Source: Pseudomonadota bacterium
Lineage (GTDB): Bacteria > Pseudomonadota > Alphaproteobacteria > Paracaedibacterales > CAIULA01
Reading direction: 5' to 3'
Assembly (NCBI GenBank): GCA_021804455.1
Contig: JAJZHT010000013.1
Location: 1-13,725 of the forward strand
Length of the DNA stretch: 13,725 nucleotides
Shown: piece by piece, positions 1 through 7,737 of the stretch
How the letters are laid out: each line of letters starts with the position of its first letter
Position numbering within the stretch: the first letter of the stretch is position 1
Translations under genes and position numbers: made by a program
The notes under the pieces: model-generated
Told to the model about the DNA's origin: nothing
Database searches by the model: none
The model's input: only the letters and a program-made list of their open reading frames with translations

Positions 1-1
1 G

Positions 2-760
2 ATGTATTTTCACAAAATCTGCCAAAAACTGTCGACGTTTAGTTTGATCCTTTGTTTATTATTCTTAAATTTCTCCGTATATGGAAAGGAGGGTGAAGAA
101 CACCCAAAAGGTAAAGTAGGAATTGTTTATCTGCATTCGGTGGGTGCTGACGGGAATCAATTTTATCATCTGTTGGACGATTTGATAAAAAAATGGGGGT
201 TTCCTGTTCCTGATTCTTCCCGATACGCCGTTTATACGCCCACAGCACAAGATCGAACATGGTTTGACCTTACTGTTTTCACAGAAAATATTTCCTCTCT
301 TTCTTCTCAACAACCAGCAGTCATTCGCCAAAGACTGATACAGGACAATCCTCAACTTAGACAACTAAAAACAGGTGTTGAGGGATTTATGACGCAGCAA
401 GGAATTACTTATGAGAATCTTCATCTTTTCGGATATTCCCAAGGCAGCATTCAAGCTCAACTTTTATTCCCTTTACTAGAAAGGCCCTGTCATAGTTTGT
501 TAATTGCGGGAGCCCCGTGGCTTTATCCTGACCCACCTCATAAGAATTTACCAAAAAAGGTAATTTTAGGGATGAATACCAATGACCCCATTTTCCCCAA
601 CCTCATTCATCAAATGACCTGGGGAACTTTCCAAAACACCATGAAAATGGAAACAGAGACCTTCAATCAACGGTTTGAGGTTGTGCTTTCTGACGAAGGT
701 CATGAAATTTCCAAAGCTATGAAACAGAGGGTGGTTGAGCACCTAAAAACAGTGTTTTAA
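2..760 (+). CDS. Secreted alpha/beta hydrolase (carboxylesterase/phospholipase-like)
   Basis: Predicted serine esterase of the alpha/beta hydrolase fold, 252 aa, probably exported. Residues 1-28 look like a Sec signal peptide: Lys/His near the start, a hydrophobic run from about 12 to 26, and a VYG site before a charged KEGEE stretch. The mature part opens with a VGIVYLHSVG strand and loop typical of the fold. The nucleophile elbow GYSQG puts the catalytic Ser at 146. Asp195 (TNDP) and His234 (DEGHE) are in the right order and spacing to complete the triad. Overall it resembles the YpfH/phospholipase-carboxylesterase group. The substrate cannot be read from sequence. The ATG is the second base of the window, so its ribosome binding site is not visible and an upstream start cannot be excluded. 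No partner gene follows closely; the next gene is over 500 bp away. Confidence 0.8.
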   Translation: MYFHKICQKLSTFSLILCLLFLNFSVYGKEGEEHPKGKVGIVYLHSVGADGNQFYHLLDDLIKKWGFPVPDSSRYAVYTPTAQDRTWFDLTVFTENISSLSSQQPAVIRQRLIQDNPQLRQLKTGVEGFMTQQGITYENLHLFGYSQGSIQAQLLFPLLERPCHSLLIAGAPWLYPDPPHKNLPKKVILGMNTNDPIFPNLIHQMTWGTFQNTMKMETETFNQRFEVVLSDEGHEISKAMKQRVVEHLKTVF

Positions 761-771
761 TATAAACTTGG

Positions 772-1199
772 GGCCACCCCATGAAAACTTTTTGAACACA
801 CGAGCTGTTTTTTAAGGAACCGAATCTAAATATTAAGAAGGAATTAACCAATTTTCTGCCATTCTGGACACATTCCTCTGGGCGGTCAGGGGGCCGGACA
901 ATATCCTTCAGCTAAGGTTAGAAGACGGGTTTCTAGAGTTTACCCCCAAGAACCCCCCCCTCCCTTTTGATTGGGTGGGGGGTGGAAAAAATCAACAATT
1001 AACTTTTTATTCATCTTGGTTAAAGAACCGTTAATCCGCTCAACCCCTTAAAAGCCTATACACAGCGTGAGAGAAAGAGAAAAATCTTCCTTCTAACCTT
1101 ACTTAGGGGCCCTGGGTGACTAGAGGCCGGATGAGCGGAATAACCTTTAATCGTTAAGAATTGGTTAATTTCTGAACAAAAAGCTTTTCATGAGGAGAC
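772..1199. repeat. Degenerate long inverted repeat (MITE-like or long-hairpin element)
   Basis: This non-coding stretch between the hydrolase and uppP is organised as two inverted arms. Matching blocks occur in mirrored order. CATGAAAA-x-CTTTTTG-x-AC at 780-797 pairs with 1174-1192. AATTAACCAATT (842-853) pairs with AATTGGTTAATT (1159-1170). TAAGGTTAGAAG (913-924) pairs with CTTCTAACCTTA (1090-1101). The distance between the last two blocks is 59 nt in the left arm and 57 nt in the right, with further scattered matches such as ATTCC. The left arm carries about 40 extra bases between the first two blocks. The outermost bases (from about 772 and to about 1199) still match partly. No ORF, tRNA or familiar RNA was recognised inside. 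It may be a decayed miniature transposable element or a structured transcript; which one is unknown. Confidence 0.6.
953..985. other. GC-rich hairpin between C and G tracts
   Basis: A run of eight C residues (953-960) followed by TCCC can pair with GGGTGGGGGGTGG (973-985) around an 8-nt loop (965-972), with one T/T mismatch. It lies in the central part of the inverted-repeat element. It is followed by A rather than T residues on the plus strand, and no T tract follows it on the minus strand either, so it does not fit an intrinsic terminator well. Confidence 0.5.
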
Positions 1200-1220
1200 C
1201 TGAATATCAACTGTACATCA

Positions 1221-1236
1221 TGAACAAGATTGTTCA
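1221..1236. promoter_or_regulatory. Perfect palindrome upstream of uppP, possible operator
   Basis: TGAACAAGATTGTTCA is a perfect 6-bp inverted repeat around AGAT, ending 39 bp before the uppP ATG. The size and symmetry suit a dimeric repressor site. The half-sites GAAC/GTTC recall LexA boxes, but the 6-nt spacing between them matches neither the usual alphaproteobacterial direct repeat (GTTC-N7-GTTC) nor the Gram-positive GAAC-N4-GTTC form. The regulator is therefore unassigned. It could also be a small RNA hairpin in the uppP leader. Confidence 0.35.
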
Positions 1237-1275
1237 CAATAGAGCCCAATAAAGGGCCCTCTCTGTGTCTTGACT

Positions 1276-2088
1276 ATGACCTATTATATCTTTGTTCTTT
1301 GCTTGGTTCAGGGTGTTGGGGAGTTTCTGCCCATCAGCTCAAGTGCTCATCTCGCTTTCATCAGCCTCTTGTTTCAAAACCCCTCCACCAGTCTTGAATG
1401 GGAAGTTGCTCTTCATCTGGGAACACTCATCTCTGTTATTTTTTACTTTAGAAAAGAAATCTGGAATATGGTTATAACTTTTCTAAAGTTTATCATGCAT
1501 AAAAATCGCAGAATTCTTGTTTACGACCCCGATTTACAGATGGTTTTCTATTTGGTAACGGCAACGCTTCCTGCGGTTGTTGTGGGGTACCTTTTTAAAA
1601 ATAAAATCACGAATCTCAATCTACCGATTGTTATGGGAAGCAGCAGCATCTTTTTTGGCCTTTTGCTTTATTGGGCAGATACTCACTTGGAGCGCCGTCC
1701 CCAAAAATTAACCTTGGCAAAGTCGTTTTTGATTGGTTGTGCCCAGATTTTGGCTTTTATACCTGGGGCCAGTCGTTCTGGCACATGCATTACGGCTGCT
1801 CGTTATTTAAATATCAGTCGTATGGAGGCGACACAATTTGCCTTTTTGCTTTCTATACCGACTGTTTTGGGGGCTGTTGTTTTAACGGGATACGATATTT
1901 ACAAACAGCACCTTAGCTTGGATTGGGGAATCATGGTAAAGGCCATTATCCTGACAGCATTGATAGGAATTTTGGTTATTCACGGTTTGTTACTTTTTTT
2001 AAAACGCCACAATTTTAAAGCGTTTATGATTTATCGGATCATTTTTGGCTTAGGTCTGGTGCTTTTGGAGTTTTATTCATGGTTTTAA
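1276..2088 (+). CDS. uppP: Undecaprenyl-diphosphatase UppP (BacA)
   Basis: Integral membrane phosphatase that converts undecaprenyl pyrophosphate to undecaprenyl phosphate, recycling the lipid carrier for peptidoglycan and other surface polymers. Loss or excess affects bacitracin sensitivity. The 270-aa product has the family's usual length and several hydrophobic helices. The N-terminal motif reads Q12-GVG-E16 followed by FLPISSSAHL, giving the (E/Q)xxxE signature plus Ser22 and His25. The second signature PGASRSG is at 163-169, with the catalytic Arg at 167. The ATG at 1276 is preferred over the in-frame TTG at 1270. Neither has a good Shine-Dalgarno, so the start is not firmly fixed. The stop codon overlaps the start of the following channel gene, so the two are almost certainly co-transcribed and translationally coupled. 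Confidence 0.95.
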   Translation: MTYYIFVLCLVQGVGEFLPISSSAHLAFISLLFQNPSTSLEWEVALHLGTLISVIFYFRKEIWNMVITFLKFIMHKNRRILVYDPDLQMVFYLVTATLPAVVVGYLFKNKITNLNLPIVMGSSSIFFGLLLYWADTHLERRPQKLTLAKSFLIGCAQILAFIPGASRSGTCITAARYLNISRMEATQFAFLLSIPTVLGAVVLTGYDIYKQHLSLDWGIMVKAIILTALIGILVIHGLLLFLKRHNFKAFMIYRIIFGLGLVLLEFYSWF

Positions 2089-3164
2089 AATATTTCTTTC
2101 TATCTTGGCTATTTTTTTCACTTGTGGGTCCTCTTGCGGCCAGTGACTTCGCTGCTTCCCATTCCCATAAAGCCACCCAAGATTTTTTGATAGGGAGGAC
2201 TTTTTTAGAAAATCATGGTCAACCCTCGATACAAGGTTCTTCTATGCCTGGTAACGATTGGTGGTCATCTTTGTGCACCTGGTCGACCCAAGATAATCTT
2301 TTATTTGTGGTTAAGGCCCTCCTTAGAATCTTTTTGATTTTAGTGATTTATATAACTTTGCAAAAAATGATCAGTCATTTTGTCACCTATTATACCCAAA
2401 AAATTACCGAGATACGTAACGGTAAGCATAGTCAAAGCACGACCCTTGCTGTTATTAAAACTGTTACGCCTATTATTCGGTCCACCATCCATTGGATCCT
2501 TATTGTTTTGGCGACGCTGCTTATCCTCAGCGAATTAAATATTAACATCATGCCGATTATTTATAGCTTTAGCGTAATCGGCTTGGCGATCAGTATCGGC
2601 TCGCAAACTTTGGTTAAAGATCTGATCAATGGCATCATGACCTTATTTGAGGGGAATATGGCAGTGGGCGATGTTGTTACCATTGGCAATTTTAAGGGGA
2701 CTGTTGAGTCCATCAGTTTACGGTGTGTTCATCTTCGCCACAGTACGGGTGAGTTGCAAACAATCCCTTTTTCTGAGGTTAACCATGTTATGAATCATTC
2801 ACGGGACTATAATATGGCGATGGTTGAATTTAATATTTCGTACCAAACCAAGCTTCACCATGTAGAACAAGCTTTGGAAGAAACTTATCATCAAATGAAA
2901 GAAAACCCTGAATACGCCCCTTACATCGAAGGAGAATTAAAAAGAATAGGGATTGAGAAACTGGGAGATTGGGGGGCTAAAATTCAAACCTCTATCAAAA
3001 CCAAACCAGATCCTTCCCAAGTTTTTTTGCATGAATTTTACCGTGTTCTGTTGGCAGAATTACAAAAACGCAACATCACTCCGGTTGTTGCGCCCGTTGT
3101 TGTAGGCGATATAAAATCTCTAAGGCAGCGCGAGGACTTAATTGATCCAGATCCAAAGTTTTAA
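2079..3164 (+). CDS. MscS-family mechanosensitive ion channel
   Basis: Small-conductance mechanosensitive channel of 361 aa, expected to open in the inner membrane on sudden osmotic downshift. Residues 1-22 look like a signal peptide (hydrophobic core then PLAAS). Hydrophobic helices follow at about 74-97 and 132-153. The pore helix region carries the hallmark IGLAISIGSQTLVKDLINGI (167-186), then the beta-domain GDVVTIGNFKGTVESI and the C-terminal cytoplasmic domain. A GGAG at 2067-2070 lies 8 bases before the ATG. The start overlaps the end of uppP by 10 bp, forming an envelope operon. The last 89 bases lie antisense to the end of mutS, and the final residues (about GDIKSLRQREDLIDPDPKF) are therefore encoded opposite mutS. 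That tail is probably a lineage-specific extension rather than conserved channel sequence. Confidence 0.9.
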   Translation: MVLKYFFLSWLFFSLVGPLAASDFAASHSHKATQDFLIGRTFLENHGQPSIQGSSMPGNDWWSSLCTWSTQDNLLFVVKALLRIFLILVIYITLQKMISHFVTYYTQKITEIRNGKHSQSTTLAVIKTVTPIIRSTIHWILIVLATLLILSELNINIMPIIYSFSVIGLAISIGSQTLVKDLINGIMTLFEGNMAVGDVVTIGNFKGTVESISLRCVHLRHSTGELQTIPFSEVNHVMNHSRDYNMAMVEFNISYQTKLHHVEQALEETYHQMKENPEYAPYIEGELKRIGIEKLGDWGAKIQTSIKTKPDPSQVFLHEFYRVLLAELQKRNITPVVAPVVVGDIKSLRQREDLIDPDPKF

Positions 3165-5691
3165 GTTCCTCTTCAACCTGGGAAATTGTTCGCTTGGGTT
3201 TCCACGATACAGAGGGGATTTTAAGCTGGCGATCCTTTTTTTGATATTCTTGTTCAAAATTATCCAACAAAGTTTGGGCTCTCTCTATCACATGAGGGGG
3301 CAACCCTGCCAGAGCGGCGACATGAATGCCATAGGATTTGTCCGCACAACCGGAAACAACCTGGTGTAAAAAAATAACCTTCCCCTGCCATTCCTCAATA
3401 CGCATGGTCAGACATGCCATTTTAGGTAATTGATCGGCCAGACGTGTCAGTTCATGATAGTGAGTCGCAAACAAAGTACGACACTGATTTTTATGATACA
3501 GTGACTCTGTTACGGCCCAGGCAATAGCCAGTCCATCATAAGTGGCCGTTCCACGACCAATTTCATCCAAAATAACCAAGGAGCGCGCCGTTGCCTGATG
3601 TAAAATCGTGGCTGTTTCAACCATTTCCACCATAAAAGTTGATCGACCCGAGGCCAAATCATCAGCAGCTCCCACCCGGCTAAAAATACGATCTACAATT
3701 CCAATTTGAGCCTTTTCTGCCGGCACAAAAGATCCTATTTGGGCTAAGATGGCTATTAATGCATTCTGACGTAAGTAAGTACTTTTCCCGGCCATATTAG
3801 GCCCTGTTACTAGCAACACGTGCCTCTCTTCGTTCATATGAACATCATTTCCTACAAAAGAAGAGTCTGTAAGGCATTGTTCTACCACCGGATGGCGGCC
3901 CCCTTTAACATCAAAAACCAGGGAAGGCTCAAGGTCAGGACGAACATAATGTCGTTCTACGGCAAGCTCTGCCAGGGTACAGGCAACATCCAAGTGTGCC
4001 AAAGCATGAGCCAATCTTAAAAGGGGCTGATGATGATCTTGTACAGCCTGTACCAGCTGATCAAAAATGGATAACTCTAAAGCCAAACTTTGAGAAGCTG
4101 CAGAGTCAATTTCTTTTTCCAAATCTCCCAATTCAACCGTTGTATAACGCAGGCTGGAAGCCATGGTTTGGCGATGAATAAAATCATAAGGAACCTTGGT
4201 CGCATGGCTGGGACTGATTTCAATGTGATACCCCAAGACATGATTGTGGCGGATTTTAAGGGTGGGAATTCCTGTCTTTTGGCTGTAACGGTATTGAAGG
4301 TCTTGGATAAGCTGGCGGCTGTTATCCCGAACGTCTCGCCAATGGTCCAAACTATCTTCAAAACCCTTAGCAACAAATCCCCCCTCTCGCGTTAAGAGGG
4401 GAAGATCAGCAGCAAGAGCCTGTCCTAATAAATCGCATAAAAACTGATGTCCGTTTAAGGCAGAGTGTTCTTCGGAAAATAAACTCTCTTTTAAGGGCAG
4501 GCTTTGTAAAATCGTGGCTTGTACGATACCTTGACGTATTGCTCCCAAATCTCGAGGGCCTCCGCGTCCCATGGAAATACGAGTTAAGGACCTCTCAAGA
4601 TCGGGGCAATGCCTTAAAATCCCGCGAATTTTTTCACGTAAGGGAGTCTGTTGAGTGAAAAACTCTACCTTATCTAAACGATAGTGAAGGGCTGAAATGT
4701 CTAAAAGGGGTGCATTTAAATGGTGACTCAGCAACCTGGAACCCGCTGCTGTAACTGTATGATTAATACAATCCAGTAAACTGCCGTGATAATCACCCGC
4801 CTGAGTACGGGTTAATTCAAGGCTGCGTCGGGTCGCAGCATCAATAACCAAAAAGTTTTGTTCTTGAAGTTTTTTAGGGGGTTGCAGGTGATGAAGCTTT
4901 TGTTTTTGCGTAATATGTAGATAGTCAACTACAGCCCCCAGTGCTTGTACCTCAAGGGCTGTGAAATCGCCAAATCCCTGTAATGTTTTCACCTCATAAA
5001 CGGCTTCTAATCGATGGCGTGCATTTTCCTCATCAAACCGTGCCAAAGGTAGAGGGCTTAGTTGTTTTTTCCATATTCCGAGCCCCTCAAAAAGATCAGG
5101 CATCTGCAAAACAGTATCGGGTAAAATAATTTCAGCAGGGTTTAGGCGTGACAAAACGGTGGCTAAATCGTGTGAAGCAGCCGTTTCGACACTTAAAAAA
5201 CCTGTTGATAAATCGACAGCGGCTAAACTGATTAAATTCTTTGTTACAGGCGATAAAGCCACCAAAAAATTATAACTTTTACTGGGTAAAAGACCTTCTT
5301 CGGTTAAAGTTCCTAACGTAACAATACGAACAACATCACGCCTTAAGGGCCCCTTAGCTCCTCTGCCTTTGGCATCTTGAGGGCTTTCGAGTTGTTCACA
5401 GATGGCAACTTTGTGTCCCTTTTGAATAAGCTTTGCGAGATACAATTCATGAGAATGAACCGGAACCCCACACATGGGGATATCTTCCCCTTCATTCTTT
5501 CCCCGTTTGGTGAGAGCAATCTCCAAATCAGAAGCGGCAATAATCGCATCTTGATAAAATAGCTCATAAAAATCACCCATTCGATAAAACAACAAGCAAT
5601 CTTGATGTTGCTCTTTGATGCGCCAGTACTGTTGCATCATAGGTGTTGTGGCCGATAAAGCTTGAGAAGCGGTCGTATCCATAGGTTCCAT
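3076..5691 (-). CDS. mutS: DNA mismatch repair protein MutS
   Basis: Mismatch-recognition ATPase that binds mispairs and small loops as a dimer and recruits MutL; cytoplasmic, on DNA. From the ATG at 5691 the product is 871 aa, a normal bacterial MutS length. The mismatch-contacting Phe-x-Glu is visible in GDFYELF (Phe41, Glu43). The connector, lever and clamp regions follow, then the ABC-type ATPase with Walker A GPNMAGKST (about 629-637), Walker B LVILDEIGRGT (about 705) and FATHYHEL. The C-terminus ends in the usual helix-turn-helix with LSPRAALEILYRL. The frame stays open upstream to a TTG at 5733, but ATG 5691 (or ATG 5682) fits the family better; none has a strong Shine-Dalgarno. Converges on and overlaps the MscS-type gene. 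Confidence 0.95.
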   Translation of the reverse strand: MEPMDTTASQALSATTPMMQQYWRIKEQHQDCLLFYRMGDFYELFYQDAIIAASDLEIALTKRGKNEGEDIPMCGVPVHSHELYLAKLIQKGHKVAICEQLESPQDAKGRGAKGPLRRDVVRIVTLGTLTEEGLLPSKSYNFLVALSPVTKNLISLAAVDLSTGFLSVETAASHDLATVLSRLNPAEIILPDTVLQMPDLFEGLGIWKKQLSPLPLARFDEENARHRLEAVYEVKTLQGFGDFTALEVQALGAVVDYLHITQKQKLHHLQPPKKLQEQNFLVIDAATRRSLELTRTQAGDYHGSLLDCINHTVTAAGSRLLSHHLNAPLLDISALHYRLDKVEFFTQQTPLREKIRGILRHCPDLERSLTRISMGRGGPRDLGAIRQGIVQATILQSLPLKESLFSEEHSALNGHQFLCDLLGQALAADLPLLTREGGFVAKGFEDSLDHWRDVRDNSRQLIQDLQYRYSQKTGIPTLKIRHNHVLGYHIEISPSHATKVPYDFIHRQTMASSLRYTTVELGDLEKEIDSAASQSLALELSIFDQLVQAVQDHHQPLLRLAHALAHLDVACTLAELAVERHYVRPDLEPSLVFDVKGGRHPVVEQCLTDSSFVGNDVHMNEERHVLLVTGPNMAGKSTYLRQNALIAILAQIGSFVPAEKAQIGIVDRIFSRVGAADDLASGRSTFMVEMVETATILHQATARSLVILDEIGRGTATYDGLAIAWAVTESLYHKNQCRTLFATHYHELTRLADQLPKMACLTMRIEEWQGKVIFLHQVVSGCADKSYGIHVAALAGLPPHVIERAQTLLDNFEQEYQKKDRQLKIPSVSWKPKRTISQVEEELKTLDLDQLSPRAALEILYRLQQRAQQPE

Positions 5692-5945
5692 ATTATTTTT
5701 AGCTTCGCTGTTAAAAATGCCCGAAATTAACAAACAAAGACAAGGGAATTTTGTAAATCAATTTCCAGGCTTATGAGACAGGTTCTTAGATCTTCTCAAT
5801 AATGTTTATAGTAGAATGTTCAAAACTATGCCCGCTGCCTCTCTCGTTGAGACACTACTAAAGGATGTTAGGAATGGGTTGATGAGGTTTTGTAGATAAT
5901 GGAAGAGCCAGAGAGAAACTTCGACCCTTTCAAGGCTTCGCGAGG

Positions 5946-6262
5946 TTACCTTTGAGCGACGATGGGATCGAGAGAGTTGACATATGTCACAGGTATGACC
6001 CTAGAGCGGCGTGTCCCTAAGGCTTTCTTACGCCCTTTGCGGCTTTTGATCTTTAAGCCAAGATCCTTATACAGACGATCAATCCGCTTGTTATGAATAG
6101 ACAACCCTTCTTGACGTAACAAAAGGCCAAGACCTCGATAGCCAGAGGTCGTTGATCTGCCTACGGGTACAGCTTCTCCTTAATATCCTCCTCAATCTTC
6201 TTCTTAAAAACATACCGCTCCACAGATCGATGAAGCTGAACAAGGCCACACGACTTCCAGTT
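5946..6262 (-). pseudogene. IS3-family transposase OrfB remnant
   Basis: Reading the minus strand gives a fragment SGYRGLGLLLRQEGLSIHNK, then RIDRLYKDLGLKIKSRKGRK and KALGTRR. This is the N-terminal HTH_21-type region of IS3-family OrfB (compare the family pattern GYRRLxxLLRREGxxVNxKRVxRLYRExGL). It hits a stop at 5946-5948, right where the family would enter its DDE integrase core, so the catalytic domain is missing. Upstream, a CGLVQLHRSVERYVFKKKIE stretch lies in another frame and meets a stop at 6161-6163, so a frameshift lies near 6160-6172. No terminal inverted repeats or target duplication could be assigned. The remaining DNA between mutS and this remnant (5692-5945) and from here to 6324 shows no other gene. 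It lies beside an AT-rich accessory gene, suggesting past transposition here. Confidence 0.75.
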
Positions 6263-6324
6263 TGGACACCAACCTGCCAGTTTCAGCTGGCTGTCATTGA
6301 TAGGGTACTAAACACCCCTGTCCC

Positions 6325-7431
6325 TTAGGGACTTAAGTAAGAATGAGCTGATGGCTTAATTTTGATATCATATTTTCCATCCCCTTGATGTTCATTAAGA
6401 AAAGCTCTGATTTCCTGTTCTCTGCATTTAAAATCCACACTTGGTCCCACCCATATGGCGGCGATATCATCCAAAGAAAAAGGGTGTTCTATATAAGGGA
6501 CTTTGGGAGAAGCTTCAAGTGAGCATTTATCAACTTGATCTGGAGATTTTGGTTTTCGGTATCGAATTTTTTTGCGGTTTTCCGGGATTTTGTAGGGAAC
6601 ATACATTATTTGCTCTATATAGGGTTTTTTAGAAACGCAAGTGGTTATTTTGAGTTTAAAATAACAAAGACGGTGTTCTTTTTCTTCTTGAAAAGAAGCG
6701 TCTTTAAAACCAGGCATCATTGGCAGTAAGAAACTTGATAAATATATTCCCAATTTATTTAGAAAATTTGTTTCTTCTTGCTGACTTTTTTCGTGGTTAT
6801 ATCCTTTTTGTTTGCAAAATCCAATGAATTCCTTAATTATACCCTTTGCACACTTTATAAGCTCTGAAATTTGTTCCTCAAATATTTTATAGCCATAAAT
6901 AATTTTTAATTGTATTGGAGCTGGCTCAATAGCCTTTTCTTGGGAAGAGGGCTTGAAAAAATCGCTTTTAAATTCTATAGCCATTCCATTCCCATCATCT
7001 CCATACCAACGCCAAGCCGGTAAATAATCCTTTTCCTCACAAAAGGAAAATGTATAGATATCCATAGTCATATCTTCTATGGTTTTGAATTTAGCCTTGT
7101 TTTTTTCAAATTCTTTTTTATCAAGAATGGATTGAAATATCTCTAAAAAGAAGTTATCCCAGAAGGCCTCTTTCCCCTTGGGATCCTCTTTCGATTTTTT
7201 CACCACTTTGTTAAGTAATTCCTGGGATATCTTGACTTCCATAGGATCATTAAGGCATTCATAATGAGTAAAACAAAGGACTTTATTCTCTACAATACGC
7301 TTAAAATTTCCAAAACTGGTATAATGAAAAAGGTTATTTTGAGGAGGAGCCTCAGGGTTAATTGATTCTGCTTTTCTTTGAAATTTTTCAAGTAGCTCCT
7401 GGGCTTTAGCGCTTAACGTGTCGTCGGTCAT
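6325..7431 (-). CDS. DUF2971 domain protein
   Basis: A 368-aa protein of the DUF2971 family; its molecular function is not established. Family-like landmarks occur in order: LFHYTS (34-39), LNDPMEV (60-66), FSFCEE (128-133), AWRWYGDDGNG (139-149) and AIEF (151-154). The middle (about 75-120 and 180-220) is Lys/Glu-rich and helical in character. No signal peptide or membrane segment is seen, so it is probably cytoplasmic. The ATG at 7431 is chosen because GGAG sits 7 bases upstream; the ATG at 7449 lacks such a site. The gene is clearly richer in A/T than mutS or uvrD. It stands alone on its strand next to an IS3 remnant, consistent with horizontal acquisition. DUF2971 genes are often seen in accessory regions, so a defence or toxin role is possible but unproven. 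A short GTCCC-TTA-GGGAC palindrome covers its stop codon. Confidence 0.8.
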   Translation of the reverse strand: MTDDTLSAKAQELLEKFQRKAESINPEAPPQNNLFHYTSFGNFKRIVENKVLCFTHYECLNDPMEVKISQELLNKVVKKSKEDPKGKEAFWDNFFLEIFQSILDKKEFEKNKAKFKTIEDMTMDIYTFSFCEEKDYLPAWRWYGDDGNGMAIEFKSDFFKPSSQEKAIEPAPIQLKIIYGYKIFEEQISELIKCAKGIIKEFIGFCKQKGYNHEKSQQEETNFLNKLGIYLSSFLLPMMPGFKDASFQEEKEHRLCYFKLKITTCVSKKPYIEQIMYVPYKIPENRKKIRYRKPKSPDQVDKCSLEASPKVPYIEHPFSLDDIAAIWVGPSVDFKCREQEIRAFLNEHQGDGKYDIKIKPSAHSYLSP

Positions 7432-7653
7432 CTTTTTTCTCCAAGTCATTTATGTATTGGCTTTATAATCTTTATTGATTGGTCAAACTTAAGCTTCTCT
7501 TTACAAAAATTATAACGAGGGGTAACGGTATACTTTAGATGATTTTTCTAGCGGTAATAAGGGGTTTTTCACGCACCCTTCCACAATTTCTGCTACGGGG
7601 TTAAAAAAACTTTCCCAGGAGGGGTGTTGCTGCAGAAGGGTGTTAGGCCTCAT

Positions 7654-7676
7654 GTCAAAAAACATTGCGTTTTGAC
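7654..7676. promoter_or_regulatory. Inverted repeat in the rpmE promoter region
   Basis: GTCAAAA and TTTTGAC are separated by 9 bases, about 60 bp before the rpmE start. The right half overlaps TTGACC (7672-7677), which could be a -35 box, but no well-spaced -10 is obvious. It may be an operator or a weak hairpin. The rest of the 7450-7737 gap also holds CACCCTTC (7574-7581) mirrored by GAAGGGTG (7635-7642), and no gene. Confidence 0.25.
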
Positions 7677-7737
7677 CAAGCTTTAGGCTAAGAATGGTGA
7701 TAAGTTGTCATCAGCATCATTGTTTTTAAGGAAAATC

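Noticed and set aside
770..780. GGGG-CCA-CCCC mini-hairpin after the hydrolase gene as a terminator
   Set aside because: The stem is only 4 bp with a 3-nt loop and no T tract follows at once; it overlaps the outer end of the inverted-repeat element.
772..1199. A housekeeping structured RNA (RNase P, tmRNA, SRP RNA or 6S) in the long gap before uppP
   Set aside because: None of the conserved sequence signatures I know for these RNAs could be found; only the inverted-repeat organisation is supported.
4077..4395. Open frames of about 100 codons on both strands inside mutS
   Set aside because: They lie wholly within the conserved MutS clamp/lever coding region in other frames, and their translations show no recognisable domain.
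5692..5733. MutS starting at TTG 5733
   Set aside because: The extra 14 residues are not family-like and no Shine-Dalgarno precedes the TTG; ATG 5691 gives a normal N-terminus.
7432..7449. DUF2971 protein starting at ATG 7449
   Set aside because: No ribosome binding site precedes it, while the ATG at 7431 has GGAG 7 bases upstream.
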